The notes under the pieces: generated by a model
The model's input: only the letters and a program-made list of their open reading frames with translations
Told to the model about the DNA's origin: nothing
Databases searched by the model: none
Made by a program: the position numbers and the translations under genes
Shown here: positions 49,619 to 59,020 of the stretch, in pieces
Numbering within the stretch: position 1 is the stretch's first letter
How the letters are laid out: every line of letters begins with the position of its first letter
Origin: Kordia sp. SMS9
Lineage (GTDB): Bacteria > Bacteroidota > Bacteroidia > Flavobacteriales > Flavobacteriaceae
Length of the DNA stretch: 64,000 nucleotides
Assembly: GCF_003352465.1 (NCBI RefSeq)
Contig: NZ_CP031153.1
Coordinates: 4,426,001 to 4,490,000, forward strand
Direction of reading: 5' to 3'

Positions 49619-49713
49619 AAACCGAACTCTTGTGCTGAACTTGATTCAGTATGATTCGGTTTCTCATAACAGTTAAAAATCAGCTTTATGAGATTCTGGA
49701 TCAAGTCCAGAAT
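49619..49713. repeat. pair of REP-like hairpins
   Basis: First hairpin: AAACCGAA (49619-49626) with TTCGGTTT (49655-49662), enclosing CTGAA-CTTGA-TTCAG. Second hairpin: ATTCTGGA (49693-49700) with TCCAGAAT (49706-49713), loop TCAAG. Both belong to the TGAACTTGATTCAG and CTGGATCAAGTCCAG styles of widespread bacterial intergenic repeats. No gene here. Confidence 0.6.
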
Positions 49714-49758
49714 GACGCGTTTTAGAACTTTTAAGACAGCCTCAATGTAGTTTATTTT

Positions 49759-49917
49759 TTATTTCTGAGAACCACAAACATGCGGACAGGATTTCGTTAA
49801 GTCACCGATTGTAGTTATTGTCGTTGTTGTCCAAATTCCTCCTTTTACTTCATTTGAAGAAACGTTCGCAATTGCTTTTTTGTTAAGCGTTAAGGTTTTA
49901 ATACTTTTTGTTTTCAT
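49759..49917 (-). CDS. class I lanthipeptide-like precursor, orphan
   Basis: A 52-residue peptide missed by simple ORF length cut-offs. The leader (TKSIKTLTLNKKAIANVSSN, then EVKGG) has the KxLxLxKxxIAN box and double-glycine site (residues 26-27) of Bacteroidetes lanthipeptide-like precursors. The core IWTTTTITTIGDLTKSCPHV, then CGSQK, offers many Thr residues and two Cys. No LanB/LanC nearby. Convergent with the 48571 gene and separated from it by REP-like hairpins. Confidence 0.75.
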   Translation of the reverse strand: MKTKSIKTLTLNKKAIANVSSNEVKGGIWTTTTITTIGDLTKSCPHVCGSQK

Positions 49918-49981
49918 GATTAAAAATTTTGATTTATAATCTTAAAGATATCAAATTGGTGAAAACAATTGTTTTAATTTT

Positions 49982-50452
49982 TTATAATTCTTCTATCATT
50001 AACTGAAAATCATATTGTAAATCTTCATGCAAAGTACTGATGGCTTTTTTTGCCATTCCTAATTGACGTTCGTAAATGTTGTTCATTTGTACGCTTCTTT
50101 GATGCGAAGGTTTTAATTCTTTCAACTTTCCACAGAAATGGAGTAAAATGGCAGCTTCCGTTTCTTTCTTTTTGGAATAGCGAATGTATTTTTTGAGCAA
50201 TCGTAGAATTTTACGCGTACTTTTTTTTACATAATACAAACTATCGTGATTCAGTTTTGAAAATGCTAGGTCTACTTCTTCGTTTACCGAATCTATGTAT
50301 GCATCCTCATCATGAGAATCGAACAATACATACGTCAACAACTCTTTATTCTCTTTCTTAAACTTCGCTAATTTCAAGCAAATCTCCATCAAATCTTGAT
50401 GGGAATGTTCTTGTAATTCTTTTTTGAGTATGGTAACCGTAACAACTTTCAT
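49982..50452 (-). CDS. unknown conserved helical protein
   Basis: A 156-residue protein using ATG 50452 (MKVVTVTILKKELQEHS); an in-frame Met 11 codons upstream would place the start inside the divergent promoter region. It is charged and mostly alpha helical (KLAKFKKENKELLTYVLFDSHDEDAYIDSVNEEVDLAF, KKYIRYSKKKETEAAILLHFCGKLKEL). No signal or domain known. Likely cytoplasmic. Divergent from the 50544 gene. Confidence 0.6.
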   Translation of the reverse strand: MKVVTVTILKKELQEHSHQDLMEICLKLAKFKKENKELLTYVLFDSHDEDAYIDSVNEEVDLAFSKLNHDSLYYVKKSTRKILRLLKKYIRYSKKKETEAAILLHFCGKLKELKPSHQRSVQMNNIYERQLGMAKKAISTLHEDLQYDFQLMIEEL

Positions 50453-50543
50453 GTTTGTAAATGAATTTCGGTGTAATTTAAACAATAAATCTTTATTTGT
50501 CTAGTTAGTTAAAACGTATTATGTTTGCTAAAAATGCTATTTT

Positions 50544-51068
50544 ATGGAAGACAGAATTTTTGATTTGTTAATGTATTCGGTACCAGCTATTATTACGGGC
50601 GGACTTGCGTATTTTTTCTTTAGAGATCACATGCAAAATGAAGATAAGAGAAGACGTTATTTATTGCACAAAGATTCCCAAAAAGAAGCGTTGCCAATAC
50701 GTTTGCAAGCGTACGAGCGACTTTCTTTATTTTTAGAACGCATTACACCTTCCAAATTATTGATTCGCGTGACGCCCAATTCTTCCAATAAAGAAGATTA
50801 CGAACGCTTGTTGATTATGAGCATTGAACAAGAGTTCGATCATAATTTATCACAACAAATTTACATGAGCGATCAATGTTGGAATATCATCATTGCCGCA
50901 AAAAATACCACGATACAACTCATTCGCAAAGCAGGATTGTCTGAAAAAGTAACCTCTGCCGATAAATTGCGTGAAGTCGTTCTCACAGAAATGATGGAAC
51001 AAGAATCGCCAAGCAATACTGCATTATCATTTATCAAAAAAGAAGTCGGGGATTTGTTGAATCCTTAA
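50544..51068 (+). CDS. single-pass membrane protein of flavobacterial type
   Basis: A 174-residue protein with one N-terminal membrane helix (LLMYSVPAIITGGLAYFFF), then a charged helical and beta part (ALPIRLQAYERLSLFLERITPSKLLIRVTPNSSN, EQEFDHNLSQQIYMSDQCWNIIIAAKNTTIQLIRKAG). This looks like a cytoplasmic domain behind an N-out anchor. Conserved in flavobacteria as far as I recall, but of unknown function. Its 3' end overlaps the convergent M1 peptidase by 4 nt. Confidence 0.7.
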   Translation: MEDRIFDLLMYSVPAIITGGLAYFFFRDHMQNEDKRRRYLLHKDSQKEALPIRLQAYERLSLFLERITPSKLLIRVTPNSSNKEDYERLLIMSIEQEFDHNLSQQIYMSDQCWNIIIAAKNTTIQLIRKAGLSEKVTSADKLREVVLTEMMEQESPSNTALSFIKKEVGDLLNP

Positions 51069-53239
51069 TTTTTAATTCGCTTTTCTAAAAATACTTTTTC
51101 GGCTTCTGAAAGCAACTTTTTAGTACGCTGTATATTTTCTTGATAGGAAGAGTTTTTAATGAAACTATCTAACAAATCTCTGCAAAAACTCGCAAATCGC
51201 CAGTTGTGATGCATCGCTCCGTTGACCAAATCTGCTAAGTTTTGATCGGTAAACGCACGCAATTCATTGAGGAAAATAAACGCATTTTGGCGTACTTCAA
51301 AATGATTGTGAGTTTGTGTGTAATTGGTCAATTCTTGATAGTATTTTGGTGTATTGCGTCCGCTGTAATCTTTGGTTACAATTGCCAAGGTGAGCCAAAG
51401 CGTTCGGAAACTTTTATCGTTAAACCCTACAACATCTTTGGTTTGATCTAAATACTTTTTTTGATCTGTTGCAAAATTTCCCCATAAATTATACAAAGCC
51501 GCTTCTTTGGTCATGTAAGAAGCATCATTGAGCAAACTTTCATATTCAGTTTTTAATTCTTTAGGAATTTTAGTGAGTGTTTGTGCAATGGTTTGACGCA
51601 CTTTCAGATTTTTTGTGGCGAAAGCGACTTTGTAAACGTCATTGCTAACTATTGGATTATCGTTTGGAATATTTTTTATCAAATTGACTAACAATTCTTC
51701 TGAAATAGGACCTTCTTTCTGCACGACTTCATTTTGTGACAACTCAAAAACTTTGGAGATATTCAAACAAGTAGTAGCACTTTCTTTAGACGTTTGAAAT
51801 GTTCTGAACGAAGCTACTTGTCCAGGCGCGCCACTAATTCCACCCAAAAGTGAATACATATTTTCACTAATACCAGAGTTTTGTGTCAGTAATTTATCAA
51901 AATCGTAAAAATCATCAGGTAATTGCGGATTTACCAACCAAGTCTGCACAAAAGCATCTAAATTTTGTCCGCTTTCTTCTGCTACTATTTGAATAAAATC
52001 TTCTGTTTCAGCACTCTTGAATTTATAAGTATTTAAATAACGCTTTACCGCATTTTTAAACGGCTTCTCTCCTACTTTTGTTCGCAACACATGCAAAACC
52101 CAAGCACCTTTTTGATAAAACGTTAAGCTACTTGCTTTCGGATTTAACAACGATTCGCCTTTTCCATCGTTGAGCTTTTGTAATTGCATCGCAGAAGTAT
52201 ATAACTTCCAATAAAAATAATTGTCGCCAAAAATTTCCTTTTCCGCCAACAAGGCATAATAGGTAGCAAAACCTTCTTGCAACCAATGATGTGTGCCACT
52301 TTTTGCCGTCACCAAATCGCCAAACCATTGATGTGCCAATTCGTGCGCGTTGACGTTTACGTAGTTTTTATCAACAAAACTCGTACTATCTACCACAAAA
52401 GCATCTGAAAAAATAGTGGTTCCCGTATTTTCCATGCCTGCATACAAAAAGTCTTTTACAGGAACTTGCTTGTAATTTTGCCACGGATATGCTACGCCAA
52501 TTTCTTCTTCTAAAAAGTCAAAAATACGTTTCGTATGTCGGTATGTCGGTTCAAACTTGGCTTCATCTTCAGGATAATAATACAATTCAATTGGAATGCC
52601 ACTTTTAGAAGCAATAACTTTCTTTTTGTACTTTCCGATGGCAATCGCCGCTAAATAACTACTCATTGGCTGTTTCATGTCGTAATACCATTTCGTCAGC
52701 GAATCATTAGGCGATTCTTTTTTGAGTAATTTTCCATTGGCAATTACTTCGTAACGCTTGTCAAATGTGATGCTAAAGTCAAATTCCACCTTTTCATTCA
52801 CATCGTCAAAACTTGGCAACCAACTGCTCGTATATTTTCCTTGACCTTGTGTCCAAATTTGCTTTCTGCCTTTGCTTTCGTGCCAATCAATAAAATACAT
52901 CGCTTTTTTAGGATGTGTAAATGTTGCCAATCCAACGACATGTTTCTCTCCTTTTTTAAACTTATATTTCAGAATAATCTTTTGATCACGATACGAAGTT
53001 TCCGCTTGAAACGTTTGTTGATATACTTTATACGTATCCACTGTTCGCATGTCAAAATAAATACTGTCCACATCTTGCAGCACTTCAAATTCATACTGCA
53101 CATCAATGCCAACTTGTTCCGTAGCAGGATTTATTACAACATCAACCGTTGCCTTTGTAAAATCGACAGCGTTGGTTTGTTGCGCAAAAAGCAGACAATT
53201 TGCACATAAAAAAAGGAATACTAAAAAGCGAGAATTCAT
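51065..53239 (-). CDS. M1-family metallopeptidase (aminopeptidase-like)
   Basis: A 724-residue secreted zinc peptidase: signal peptide (FLFLCANCLLFAQ), N-terminal beta-saddle domain, catalytic domain with GAMEN-equivalent LYAGMENTGTTIFSDAFVV, zinc motif HELAHQWFGDLVT and the downstream Glu in HHWLQEGFATYYA. A helical C-terminal domain follows. Aminopeptidase N-type enzymes remove N-terminal residues from peptides. Predicted periplasmic. Confidence 0.93.
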   Translation of the reverse strand: MNSRFLVFLFLCANCLLFAQQTNAVDFTKATVDVVINPATEQVGIDVQYEFEVLQDVDSIYFDMRTVDTYKVYQQTFQAETSYRDQKIILKYKFKKGEKHVVGLATFTHPKKAMYFIDWHESKGRKQIWTQGQGKYTSSWLPSFDDVNEKVEFDFSITFDKRYEVIANGKLLKKESPNDSLTKWYYDMKQPMSSYLAAIAIGKYKKKVIASKSGIPIELYYYPEDEAKFEPTYRHTKRIFDFLEEEIGVAYPWQNYKQVPVKDFLYAGMENTGTTIFSDAFVVDSTSFVDKNYVNVNAHELAHQWFGDLVTAKSGTHHWLQEGFATYYALLAEKEIFGDNYFYWKLYTSAMQLQKLNDGKGESLLNPKASSLTFYQKGAWVLHVLRTKVGEKPFKNAVKRYLNTYKFKSAETEDFIQIVAEESGQNLDAFVQTWLVNPQLPDDFYDFDKLLTQNSGISENMYSLLGGISGAPGQVASFRTFQTSKESATTCLNISKVFELSQNEVVQKEGPISEELLVNLIKNIPNDNPIVSNDVYKVAFATKNLKVRQTIAQTLTKIPKELKTEYESLLNDASYMTKEAALYNLWGNFATDQKKYLDQTKDVVGFNDKSFRTLWLTLAIVTKDYSGRNTPKYYQELTNYTQTHNHFEVRQNAFIFLNELRAFTDQNLADLVNGAMHHNWRFASFCRDLLDSFIKNSSYQENIQRTKKLLSEAEKVFLEKRIKN

Positions 53240-53437
53240 GAAAAGGGTTTAGATCATTACAACGGTTTCAAGGTATTATTTATTGGAAACATAAAAAATT
53301 CTTTTTTGAATAATTTTGAGTGATATGCATCAAAAATAGTTCAATTTGCGTTCATTTTCGACACGTACAGACTACAACAGACCGTTTTTATTATTGTACT
53401 TTTACAATCAGAAAAATATATTTTCAGGTACATTTAC

Positions 53438-54277
53438 ATGAAACCACTAAAAAAATCAATTCAAAAATTCTTAAAAAGTCGGGCACGATGGAATCAAAAA
53501 ATTCAATCGAATGCCATCAACGACGAAGATGTTGCGTTGATTGTAAATACGTCTATTTTGGGCGAATTGTGTTATGTGTTTTTGGAGTTTGACAAACCGC
53601 TGCATTTCCAGTTGTTAGACGTAGAAAATTTGTTGGAAACAGCATCGAATTTATTTTTTGAATATCTCTGTTTGGAACGAAAATACCAACCAGAGTTGTA
53701 TGCAGAAGCACATGCCGATTTGGTAGAAAAGTATCAAGTTGTTTTGAGAGATATGTATAAGGGAAATCCAACATTAGCCACCTTTTCGCTCATTTCCATA
53801 GTGTCTTTATTACAGAAAAGAGATGCAATTATTAAAGCGAAATCTATTGTGTCGTTTGTGCCCGAATTGTTTACAGAGCAGCCAAGAGAAGCGATTGAAG
53901 CTAGTATGGATTTGATATTTTTTCAAACTAACTTTGGACTGCGAACGACGACAAAACTTGATGAAAAATGTATCAAATTACTAGAAAAATATTTACTTGA
54001 AGCGATTAAGGAATTTGACTTTCTGTTTGTATCCAGAATCTTGCGAACGCTCGCGTATGTAAACGCTCCAGAATCTACCGCGACCAAAAAAGCGATTGCA
54101 TTTTTACTCAATTACAGACCAAGAAGAATCAATCTTATTTTAGAAATTGTGACCGAAAAAGGACGCCAACGCTTGGATGAAGATACTGAAATGGTAAAAC
54201 TCAACAAAGAAATCATGATTGCCGTATTGGAATGGGAAACAGATTTTCGATTTTATCGTGATTTGGGAATTTTATAA
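53438..54277 (+). CDS. unknown helical protein
   Basis: A 279-residue, cytoplasmic, almost fully alpha-helical protein (LLDVENLLETASNLFFEYLCLERKYQPELYAEAHADLVEKYQVVLRDMYKG; FLFVSRILRTLAYVNAPESTATKKAIAFLLNYRPRRINLILEI). It may form a HEAT/TPR-like solenoid. It has a basic N-terminus (MKPLKKSIQKFLKSRARWNQK). No family recognised. Followed by a strong bidirectional terminator. Confidence 0.65.
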   Translation: MKPLKKSIQKFLKSRARWNQKIQSNAINDEDVALIVNTSILGELCYVFLEFDKPLHFQLLDVENLLETASNLFFEYLCLERKYQPELYAEAHADLVEKYQVVLRDMYKGNPTLATFSLISIVSLLQKRDAIIKAKSIVSFVPELFTEQPREAIEASMDLIFFQTNFGLRTTTKLDEKCIKLLEKYLLEAIKEFDFLFVSRILRTLAYVNAPESTATKKAIAFLLNYRPRRINLILEIVTEKGRQRLDEDTEMVKLNKEIMIAVLEWETDFRFYRDLGIL

Positions 54278-54300
54278 AAAGCTGAAACTTTCGACCAACA

Positions 54301-54332
54301 AAAAACCTCAAATGTGTTGTTTTGAGGTTTTT
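54301..54332. terminator. bidirectional intrinsic terminator
   Basis: AAAAACCTCAAA pairs with TTTGAGGTTTTT (12 bp) around a short loop, symmetrical in A and T tracts. It lies between the plus-strand gene ending at 54277 and the minus-strand gene ending at 54357. Confidence 0.9.
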
Positions 54333-54356
54333 AAAATCTAAATGTGTTTACAAACG

Positions 54357-55976
54357 TTATTTCTTCTCTTTTTGTACTTTGCTTACGGCTTCTTCCGTGT
54401 AAAAATTCTCAGTTTCATTGCCCCATGAAGTAGAAGTATAATTCATCACGTCGGCAACTTGTTTGTCGCTAAGTCCAAGTGGCGACATAATTCCTCTGTA
54501 TTTTACACCGTTGACCAAAATTTCACCTTTTAGTCCGTATTTGACAGAATGGATGCTTTCTACAACTTTATCCGTTAACCAATCAGAACCTGCTAATGGT
54601 GGATATACTTTGGCTACACCTTCTCCTTTGGCTAAATGACATTGTACACACACATTATTATACACCGCTTCACCTCTTTTAAAACTTTCTTCTTTTTCTT
54701 TTGCAGATGCTTCTGAACGTTTCATAAAAGTAATTGCGGTAGCTTCACTCATATTGCTATCAGTATCAGCTGTATTTTTTGGTTTTTCTTGAGATTTTTT
54801 CTGAGATACTTTCGAAACCATTCTGAAAACGCCTTCACCATCAATTCCCACATAAATATAACCGTCTGGACCTTGGCGAACCGAGCGTACACGACCAATT
54901 CCGTCCAATAATTTTTCACGCTTGGCAACTTTTTCATCTGGCGTAAGCGTTAATAATTCTAAATATTGAAATTTTAAAGAACCTACAACGAGATTTCCTT
55001 TTAAATCAGGATAGACATCACTTGTAACAAATGCCATTCCGCTTGGCGCAATCGACGGCACCCAATAGTACAACGGTTGTTGCATGCCTTCACGAGCCGT
55101 TTCGTCTGTGATGGTTGTTCCACTGTAATTGATTCCGTACGTTATTACTGGCCAACCGTAATTTACTGCTTTCGTAATTGGATTGATTTCATCGCCACCG
55201 CGTGGACCGTGCTCATGCACCCAAATTTGTTGCGTACGCGGATTCATTGCCATTCCTTGCGGATTTCGATGTCCGAACGAGAAAATAGCTTCTTTGGCAT
55301 CTTTTTGACCGACAAACGGATTGTCGTCTGGAATGCGTCCATCTTCATGCAAACGATATACTTTTCCACCATCTTTGGTGATGTCTTGCGGATTTTCATC
55401 ACGTTTTCCACGATCGCCAATGGTAAAATATACGTATCCATCATCAAACACAATGCGCGAACCAAAATGATGCGCCGTTTTTACATTTGGACTTCCTTCG
55501 TATAGTTTTTCAATTGAGGTCAATTCATTCCCTTCTAGTTTCGCTCGGATTAATGCGGTGTGACTTCCTTTTTCATTTTTCTTTACTAGAGAATAGGTAA
55601 TGTAAATCCAGCCATTTTCTTTATAATTTGGATGTGCTGCGATGTCTAACAATCCACCTTGATTTCTAGCAAAAACTTCTGGCACATTTAATATAATTGT
55701 TTTTTTACCATCTTTTACATGATATAAAACTCCTAATCGTTCTGTAACCAACATGCTTCCATCTGGCAACCACGTCATTCCCCATGGAATATCAATTCCA
55801 CCAACGACCAATTCGGCTTTGTAGTTTTCTTGATCTTTTGTGATTTCTTTCGTGGTTTTCACAGCTTTCAACTGATTGAATGGTGCTGGCGTAACTTTAG
55901 CAACTTCTTTTTGTTTTTCTCCACAAGAAATAAAAAGTAAGCTGACTAAAAAGAGAAAACTAATGGATTGTTTCAT
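54357..55976 (-). CDS. PQQ-type sugar dehydrogenase (GSDH) lipoprotein with C-terminal cytochrome c
   Basis: A 539-residue lipoprotein (ISFLFLVSLLFISCGEK, lipobox FISC). The catalytic six-bladed propeller has GIDIPWGMTWLPDGSMLVTER, GGLLDIAAHPNYKENGWIYITYS, AHHFGSRIVFDDGYVYFTIGDRG and HEHGPRGGDEIN, the glucose/sorbosone dehydrogenase signature. The C-terminal cytochrome c domain has CVQCH and MSPLG with a probable axial Met. Predicted to oxidise an aldose or other alcohol with PQQ and pass electrons through heme. Substrate unknown. It lies downstream of a TonB receptor on the same strand. Confidence 0.88.
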   Translation of the reverse strand: MKQSISFLFLVSLLFISCGEKQKEVAKVTPAPFNQLKAVKTTKEITKDQENYKAELVVGGIDIPWGMTWLPDGSMLVTERLGVLYHVKDGKKTIILNVPEVFARNQGGLLDIAAHPNYKENGWIYITYSLVKKNEKGSHTALIRAKLEGNELTSIEKLYEGSPNVKTAHHFGSRIVFDDGYVYFTIGDRGKRDENPQDITKDGGKVYRLHEDGRIPDDNPFVGQKDAKEAIFSFGHRNPQGMAMNPRTQQIWVHEHGPRGGDEINPITKAVNYGWPVITYGINYSGTTITDETAREGMQQPLYYWVPSIAPSGMAFVTSDVYPDLKGNLVVGSLKFQYLELLTLTPDEKVAKREKLLDGIGRVRSVRQGPDGYIYVGIDGEGVFRMVSKVSQKKSQEKPKNTADTDSNMSEATAITFMKRSEASAKEKEESFKRGEAVYNNVCVQCHLAKGEGVAKVYPPLAGSDWLTDKVVESIHSVKYGLKGEILVNGVKYRGIMSPLGLSDKQVADVMNYTSTSWGNETENFYTEEAVSKVQKEKK

Positions 55977-56000
55977 AATATGATGGGTATTATTTTTAGT

Positions 56001-58295
56001 TTATAATTGATAATTTAGTTGAACGCCGCCGTACATATTGAACGGTAATCCAGGATAAAAATAACGCGCTGAGGTATCATTTCCAAAAGCATTGACTTGT
56101 AATTGTGATGCATACGCGGTATCAAAAATATTATTGGCACCGATGGAAATGTCATAACTAAATTGACTTCCCAACGTGTTTTGATACCCAATTTTACCAT
56201 TCAACAATTCAAAAGCGTCGCTGTAGAACGTGTTTTCATCATTTGCGGGCATTTCGCCAACGGCTTGAAAATCCAATCGTCCATAGAACCCTTTTTGGCT
56301 CGTGATTTCAATTCCTAAATTTACAACAGATTTTGGAACTCCCGTTAGGTCATTCCCAGAAAAATTTGCATTGGTTTCCGTAAATTCATCAAATGTGAAA
56401 TCGTTAATGCTTGCATTTACATAAGAATTCAATGTAAAACTTTCAGTATTCACTATTTCATATCGAAGTGCAGCTTCAATTCCGTTATGCGACGTTTTTC
56501 CTGCATTGAGCGTGATGTTTTGATCCGTTTCTGTTCTTCTGTTGACCAATAAATCGCTGACTTTCATACTGTAGATCGAAACCGAACCTGATAGTTTTCT
56601 GTTGGTTGTGTGGAATCGTGAACCGATTTCAACATTCCAACCGCGTTCTGCTTTTATATTTGGATTGAACGCACCATTGGGAAATAAAGTTTCTGCCGTT
56701 GTCGGAGTTGAAAAACCATGCGCAACACTTCCAAAAAGATTGAAATTGTTTGAAACCGCATAGTTCAGTCCAAATTTGGGAGATACAATCGCATCAAAGG
56801 TAAAATCCTCTTCTACAGAAGCACTCAACTGATCTTCAACCGTATATGTTGTTTTATTGAGATGCAAACCAACACTTACGGTGAGCTTTTTCCATTCGTA
56901 AATAGCTTCAGCAAAGAGATTGAAATAGTTTCGGTTTTCGTCAATATTTGATAAAATTTCGCCAGCGACACTTCCAGTTCCAACAGGAAAATCTTGATAC
57001 AGATTGTCAAATTGTTTTGCGTTGTAATTGTCAAAGAACAATTCGCCACCAAAAGACCATTTTAACGAACTATTTTCAAAGTCTTTCGTAGCTAACAAAC
57101 GTGTTCGGATGCCGAAGGTAGTTGCTTGTTCTTCCAAAATATTAAAAGGTCGCGGTTCGTAATTGTTGTTAAAACTTGTAAATACGCTCGTTTTTTGCGT
57201 GTACGTTTCATTAAAATGATGACTCCAGTTTACGCCCAAAAGTGTTTTTTTGAAATCTTCAAATCCGCGAGCATTCTGCCAAATTGTGGCGGCATTTTGT
57301 GGCGAATTTTCAAAATCTTCTCTGTTTAACGAACTTGGAATAAAAGCTTTTAAGGTTGTGTAGTTTCCGATGAATGTCAGCTCGTTTTTATCATTTACAA
57401 ACCAATTGGACGTAATCGTTGCCGTAGCTTTGTCTAAGGAATTGTTATCGCGATATCCGTCGGAATGTGTATTGCTATAAATAATGTTTACATTGGCTTT
57501 TTTGCCGCCGTGCGATACTTTTGCAACCGTTCTGAACAATCCAAAACTTCCCACTGTGGTAAACAAATTGGCATTCGTTTCGTTGAATTCTCCAAATTCT
57601 GGATATAATAAAATCGTTCCGCCCAACCCAACACCATAACTACTAGACGAAGGTCCTTTATGGATTTCCATGCGTGAAATCGCCGCTAGTTCTAAATCTT
57701 CAATGGCAGATTCGCCGTTTCCATCCGTTAATGGAATATCTGCATAATATGCCCGAATGTTTGCCGTAGAAAATGGACTTCGCGCGCCAATTCCTCTAAT
57801 GGTAATTCTATTGGTATTCAGCGAACCGCTTTGCATGAAAACGCCTGGCACTCGGTTTAAAATAGGCGCTAATTGTACCGTATTTTCGCTGTAAATCTCA
57901 CCTTTTGGCACAATACTCACAGCTTCGGTAGCTTGCGTTAATTTTTGATCAATCGTGATTCCATTGATGACTACTTCATCCAAAGCATTGGTTTTTGGCT
58001 GTAAAGCAACGATGGTATTTTCACTATTAACTTTAAAAATGAGTTGTGTATAATATCCTTCTAAAGAAATCCTTAATCGGGCATTTATTGAGTTTACGGT
58101 GATAGAAAACTTTCCTTTAGCATCTGTCTTTACAGTCACTTTCGAGTCAAAATCTTCTACGCTTGCATTCGCTAGAGGAATATTCGTAGCTTGATCAATC
58201 ACAGTTCCTTCTACCAAATATTGCGCATGTACGGCAAAATTCACACAAAAAAATAAAAAAAGGAAAGAAAGCGTTGGAAAAGATTTTATGGGCAC
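56001..58295 (-). CDS. TonB-dependent receptor
   Basis: A 764-residue outer-membrane receptor. Signal peptide (ending VHAQYL), a CarboxypepD_reg-like domain (VIDQATNIPLANASVEDFDSKVTVKTDAKGKFSITV), plug domain (VVINGITIDQKLTQATEAVSIVPKGEIYSENTVQLAPILNRVPGVFMQSGSLNTNRITIRGIGARSPFSTANIRAYYADIPLTDGNGES) and a barrel ending in YPGLPFNMYGGVQLNYQL with the C-terminal aromatic-type strand. Substrate not deducible; siderophore or PQQ-related import is possible, as the partner gene is a PQQ-type dehydrogenase 24 nt downstream, so they form an operon. The TonB box was not located with certainty. Confidence 0.9.
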   Translation of the reverse strand: MPIKSFPTLSFLFLFFCVNFAVHAQYLVEGTVIDQATNIPLANASVEDFDSKVTVKTDAKGKFSITVNSINARLRISLEGYYTQLIFKVNSENTIVALQPKTNALDEVVINGITIDQKLTQATEAVSIVPKGEIYSENTVQLAPILNRVPGVFMQSGSLNTNRITIRGIGARSPFSTANIRAYYADIPLTDGNGESAIEDLELAAISRMEIHKGPSSSSYGVGLGGTILLYPEFGEFNETNANLFTTVGSFGLFRTVAKVSHGGKKANVNIIYSNTHSDGYRDNNSLDKATATITSNWFVNDKNELTFIGNYTTLKAFIPSSLNREDFENSPQNAATIWQNARGFEDFKKTLLGVNWSHHFNETYTQKTSVFTSFNNNYEPRPFNILEEQATTFGIRTRLLATKDFENSSLKWSFGGELFFDNYNAKQFDNLYQDFPVGTGSVAGEILSNIDENRNYFNLFAEAIYEWKKLTVSVGLHLNKTTYTVEDQLSASVEEDFTFDAIVSPKFGLNYAVSNNFNLFGSVAHGFSTPTTAETLFPNGAFNPNIKAERGWNVEIGSRFHTTNRKLSGSVSIYSMKVSDLLVNRRTETDQNITLNAGKTSHNGIEAALRYEIVNTESFTLNSYVNASINDFTFDEFTETNANFSGNDLTGVPKSVVNLGIEITSQKGFYGRLDFQAVGEMPANDENTFYSDAFELLNGKIGYQNTLGSQFSYDISIGANNIFDTAYASQLQVNAFGNDTSARYFYPGLPFNMYGGVQLNYQL

Positions 58296-58472
58296 GAGTT
58301 TGGTTTTAGCACGTAAAAATAAACAGATTATTTGTCTTTTGTGGAAGCTTTTCCAAAAGTTAACATTTATTGGGTGAAATGTGAGACTTACGTAGATTGT
58401 TGGAGTGCTAGAGTATTAGCGTTTTCTTTAAATTTTAGTATATTGAACCTTCTACACATATTAAAATACTAT

Positions 58473-58976
58473 ATGAAACCGATTCTAGAAACGATTTCTC
58501 TAGAAATGATCAGATTGGCAGAATTTGATTATTCAGAAGCACAATTACAAGCTAAATGGTTTGGAAATGAACCTGCGACGAATGAAACAATTCAAAAAGT
58601 GGAGGAAAAATTAAAAGTTTCTTTACCAGAAGACTACAAGGAATTTTTATCTATTACAAATGGTTTTCACGCGTTTAGTGATGTAGAACCAACTTTTCAT
58701 CCTGTAGAAACTATTGACTATTTACGAACTATTGATCGTGAATTTATTAAAATATGGAGAGAAACAGGAAATGAAGAAATTGCTGATGTTTTAGCGCAAT
58801 CAATTGTTGTAGCTGGTATGAATGACGAGCAACTGTATTTATTAATTCCACCGAGTGAAGAATGTAAAAATTGGCGTTATTGGAAATTTGCTTCATGGAT
58901 TCCAGGAGAAGAAGCTTTTGATAGCTTGAAACACTATTTTAAGGATACATTGAGCTATTTAAAAGGTGATGACTAA
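58473..58976 (+). CDS. SMI1/KNR4-family protein
   Basis: A 167-residue protein starting at ATG 58473 (MKPILETISLEMIRLAEFD); the frame upstream to 58332 has low coding quality. The SMI1/KNR4 fold is recognised by ATNETIQKVEEKLKVSLPEDYKEFLSITNGFHAF, then QLYLLIPPSEECKNWRYWKFASWIPGEEAFDSL. In bacteria these often act as immunity proteins to polymorphic toxins; here no toxin is adjacent, though the accessory operon at 59548 lies close by. A link is unproven. Cytoplasmic. Confidence 0.88.
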   Translation: MKPILETISLEMIRLAEFDYSEAQLQAKWFGNEPATNETIQKVEEKLKVSLPEDYKEFLSITNGFHAFSDVEPTFHPVETIDYLRTIDREFIKIWRETGNEEIADVLAQSIVVAGMNDEQLYLLIPPSEECKNWRYWKFASWIPGEEAFDSLKHYFKDTLSYLKGDD

Positions 58977-59020
58977 TTTTATGGAGAAATTCATACAATA
59001 ACTCTTCCTAGAAAAGTAAT

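Noticed and set aside
58332..58472. Longer start for the SMI1/KNR4 protein
   Set aside because: The 47 extra residues are Cys/Trp-rich, unlike the family, and overlap the upstream promoter region of the divergent TonB receptor.
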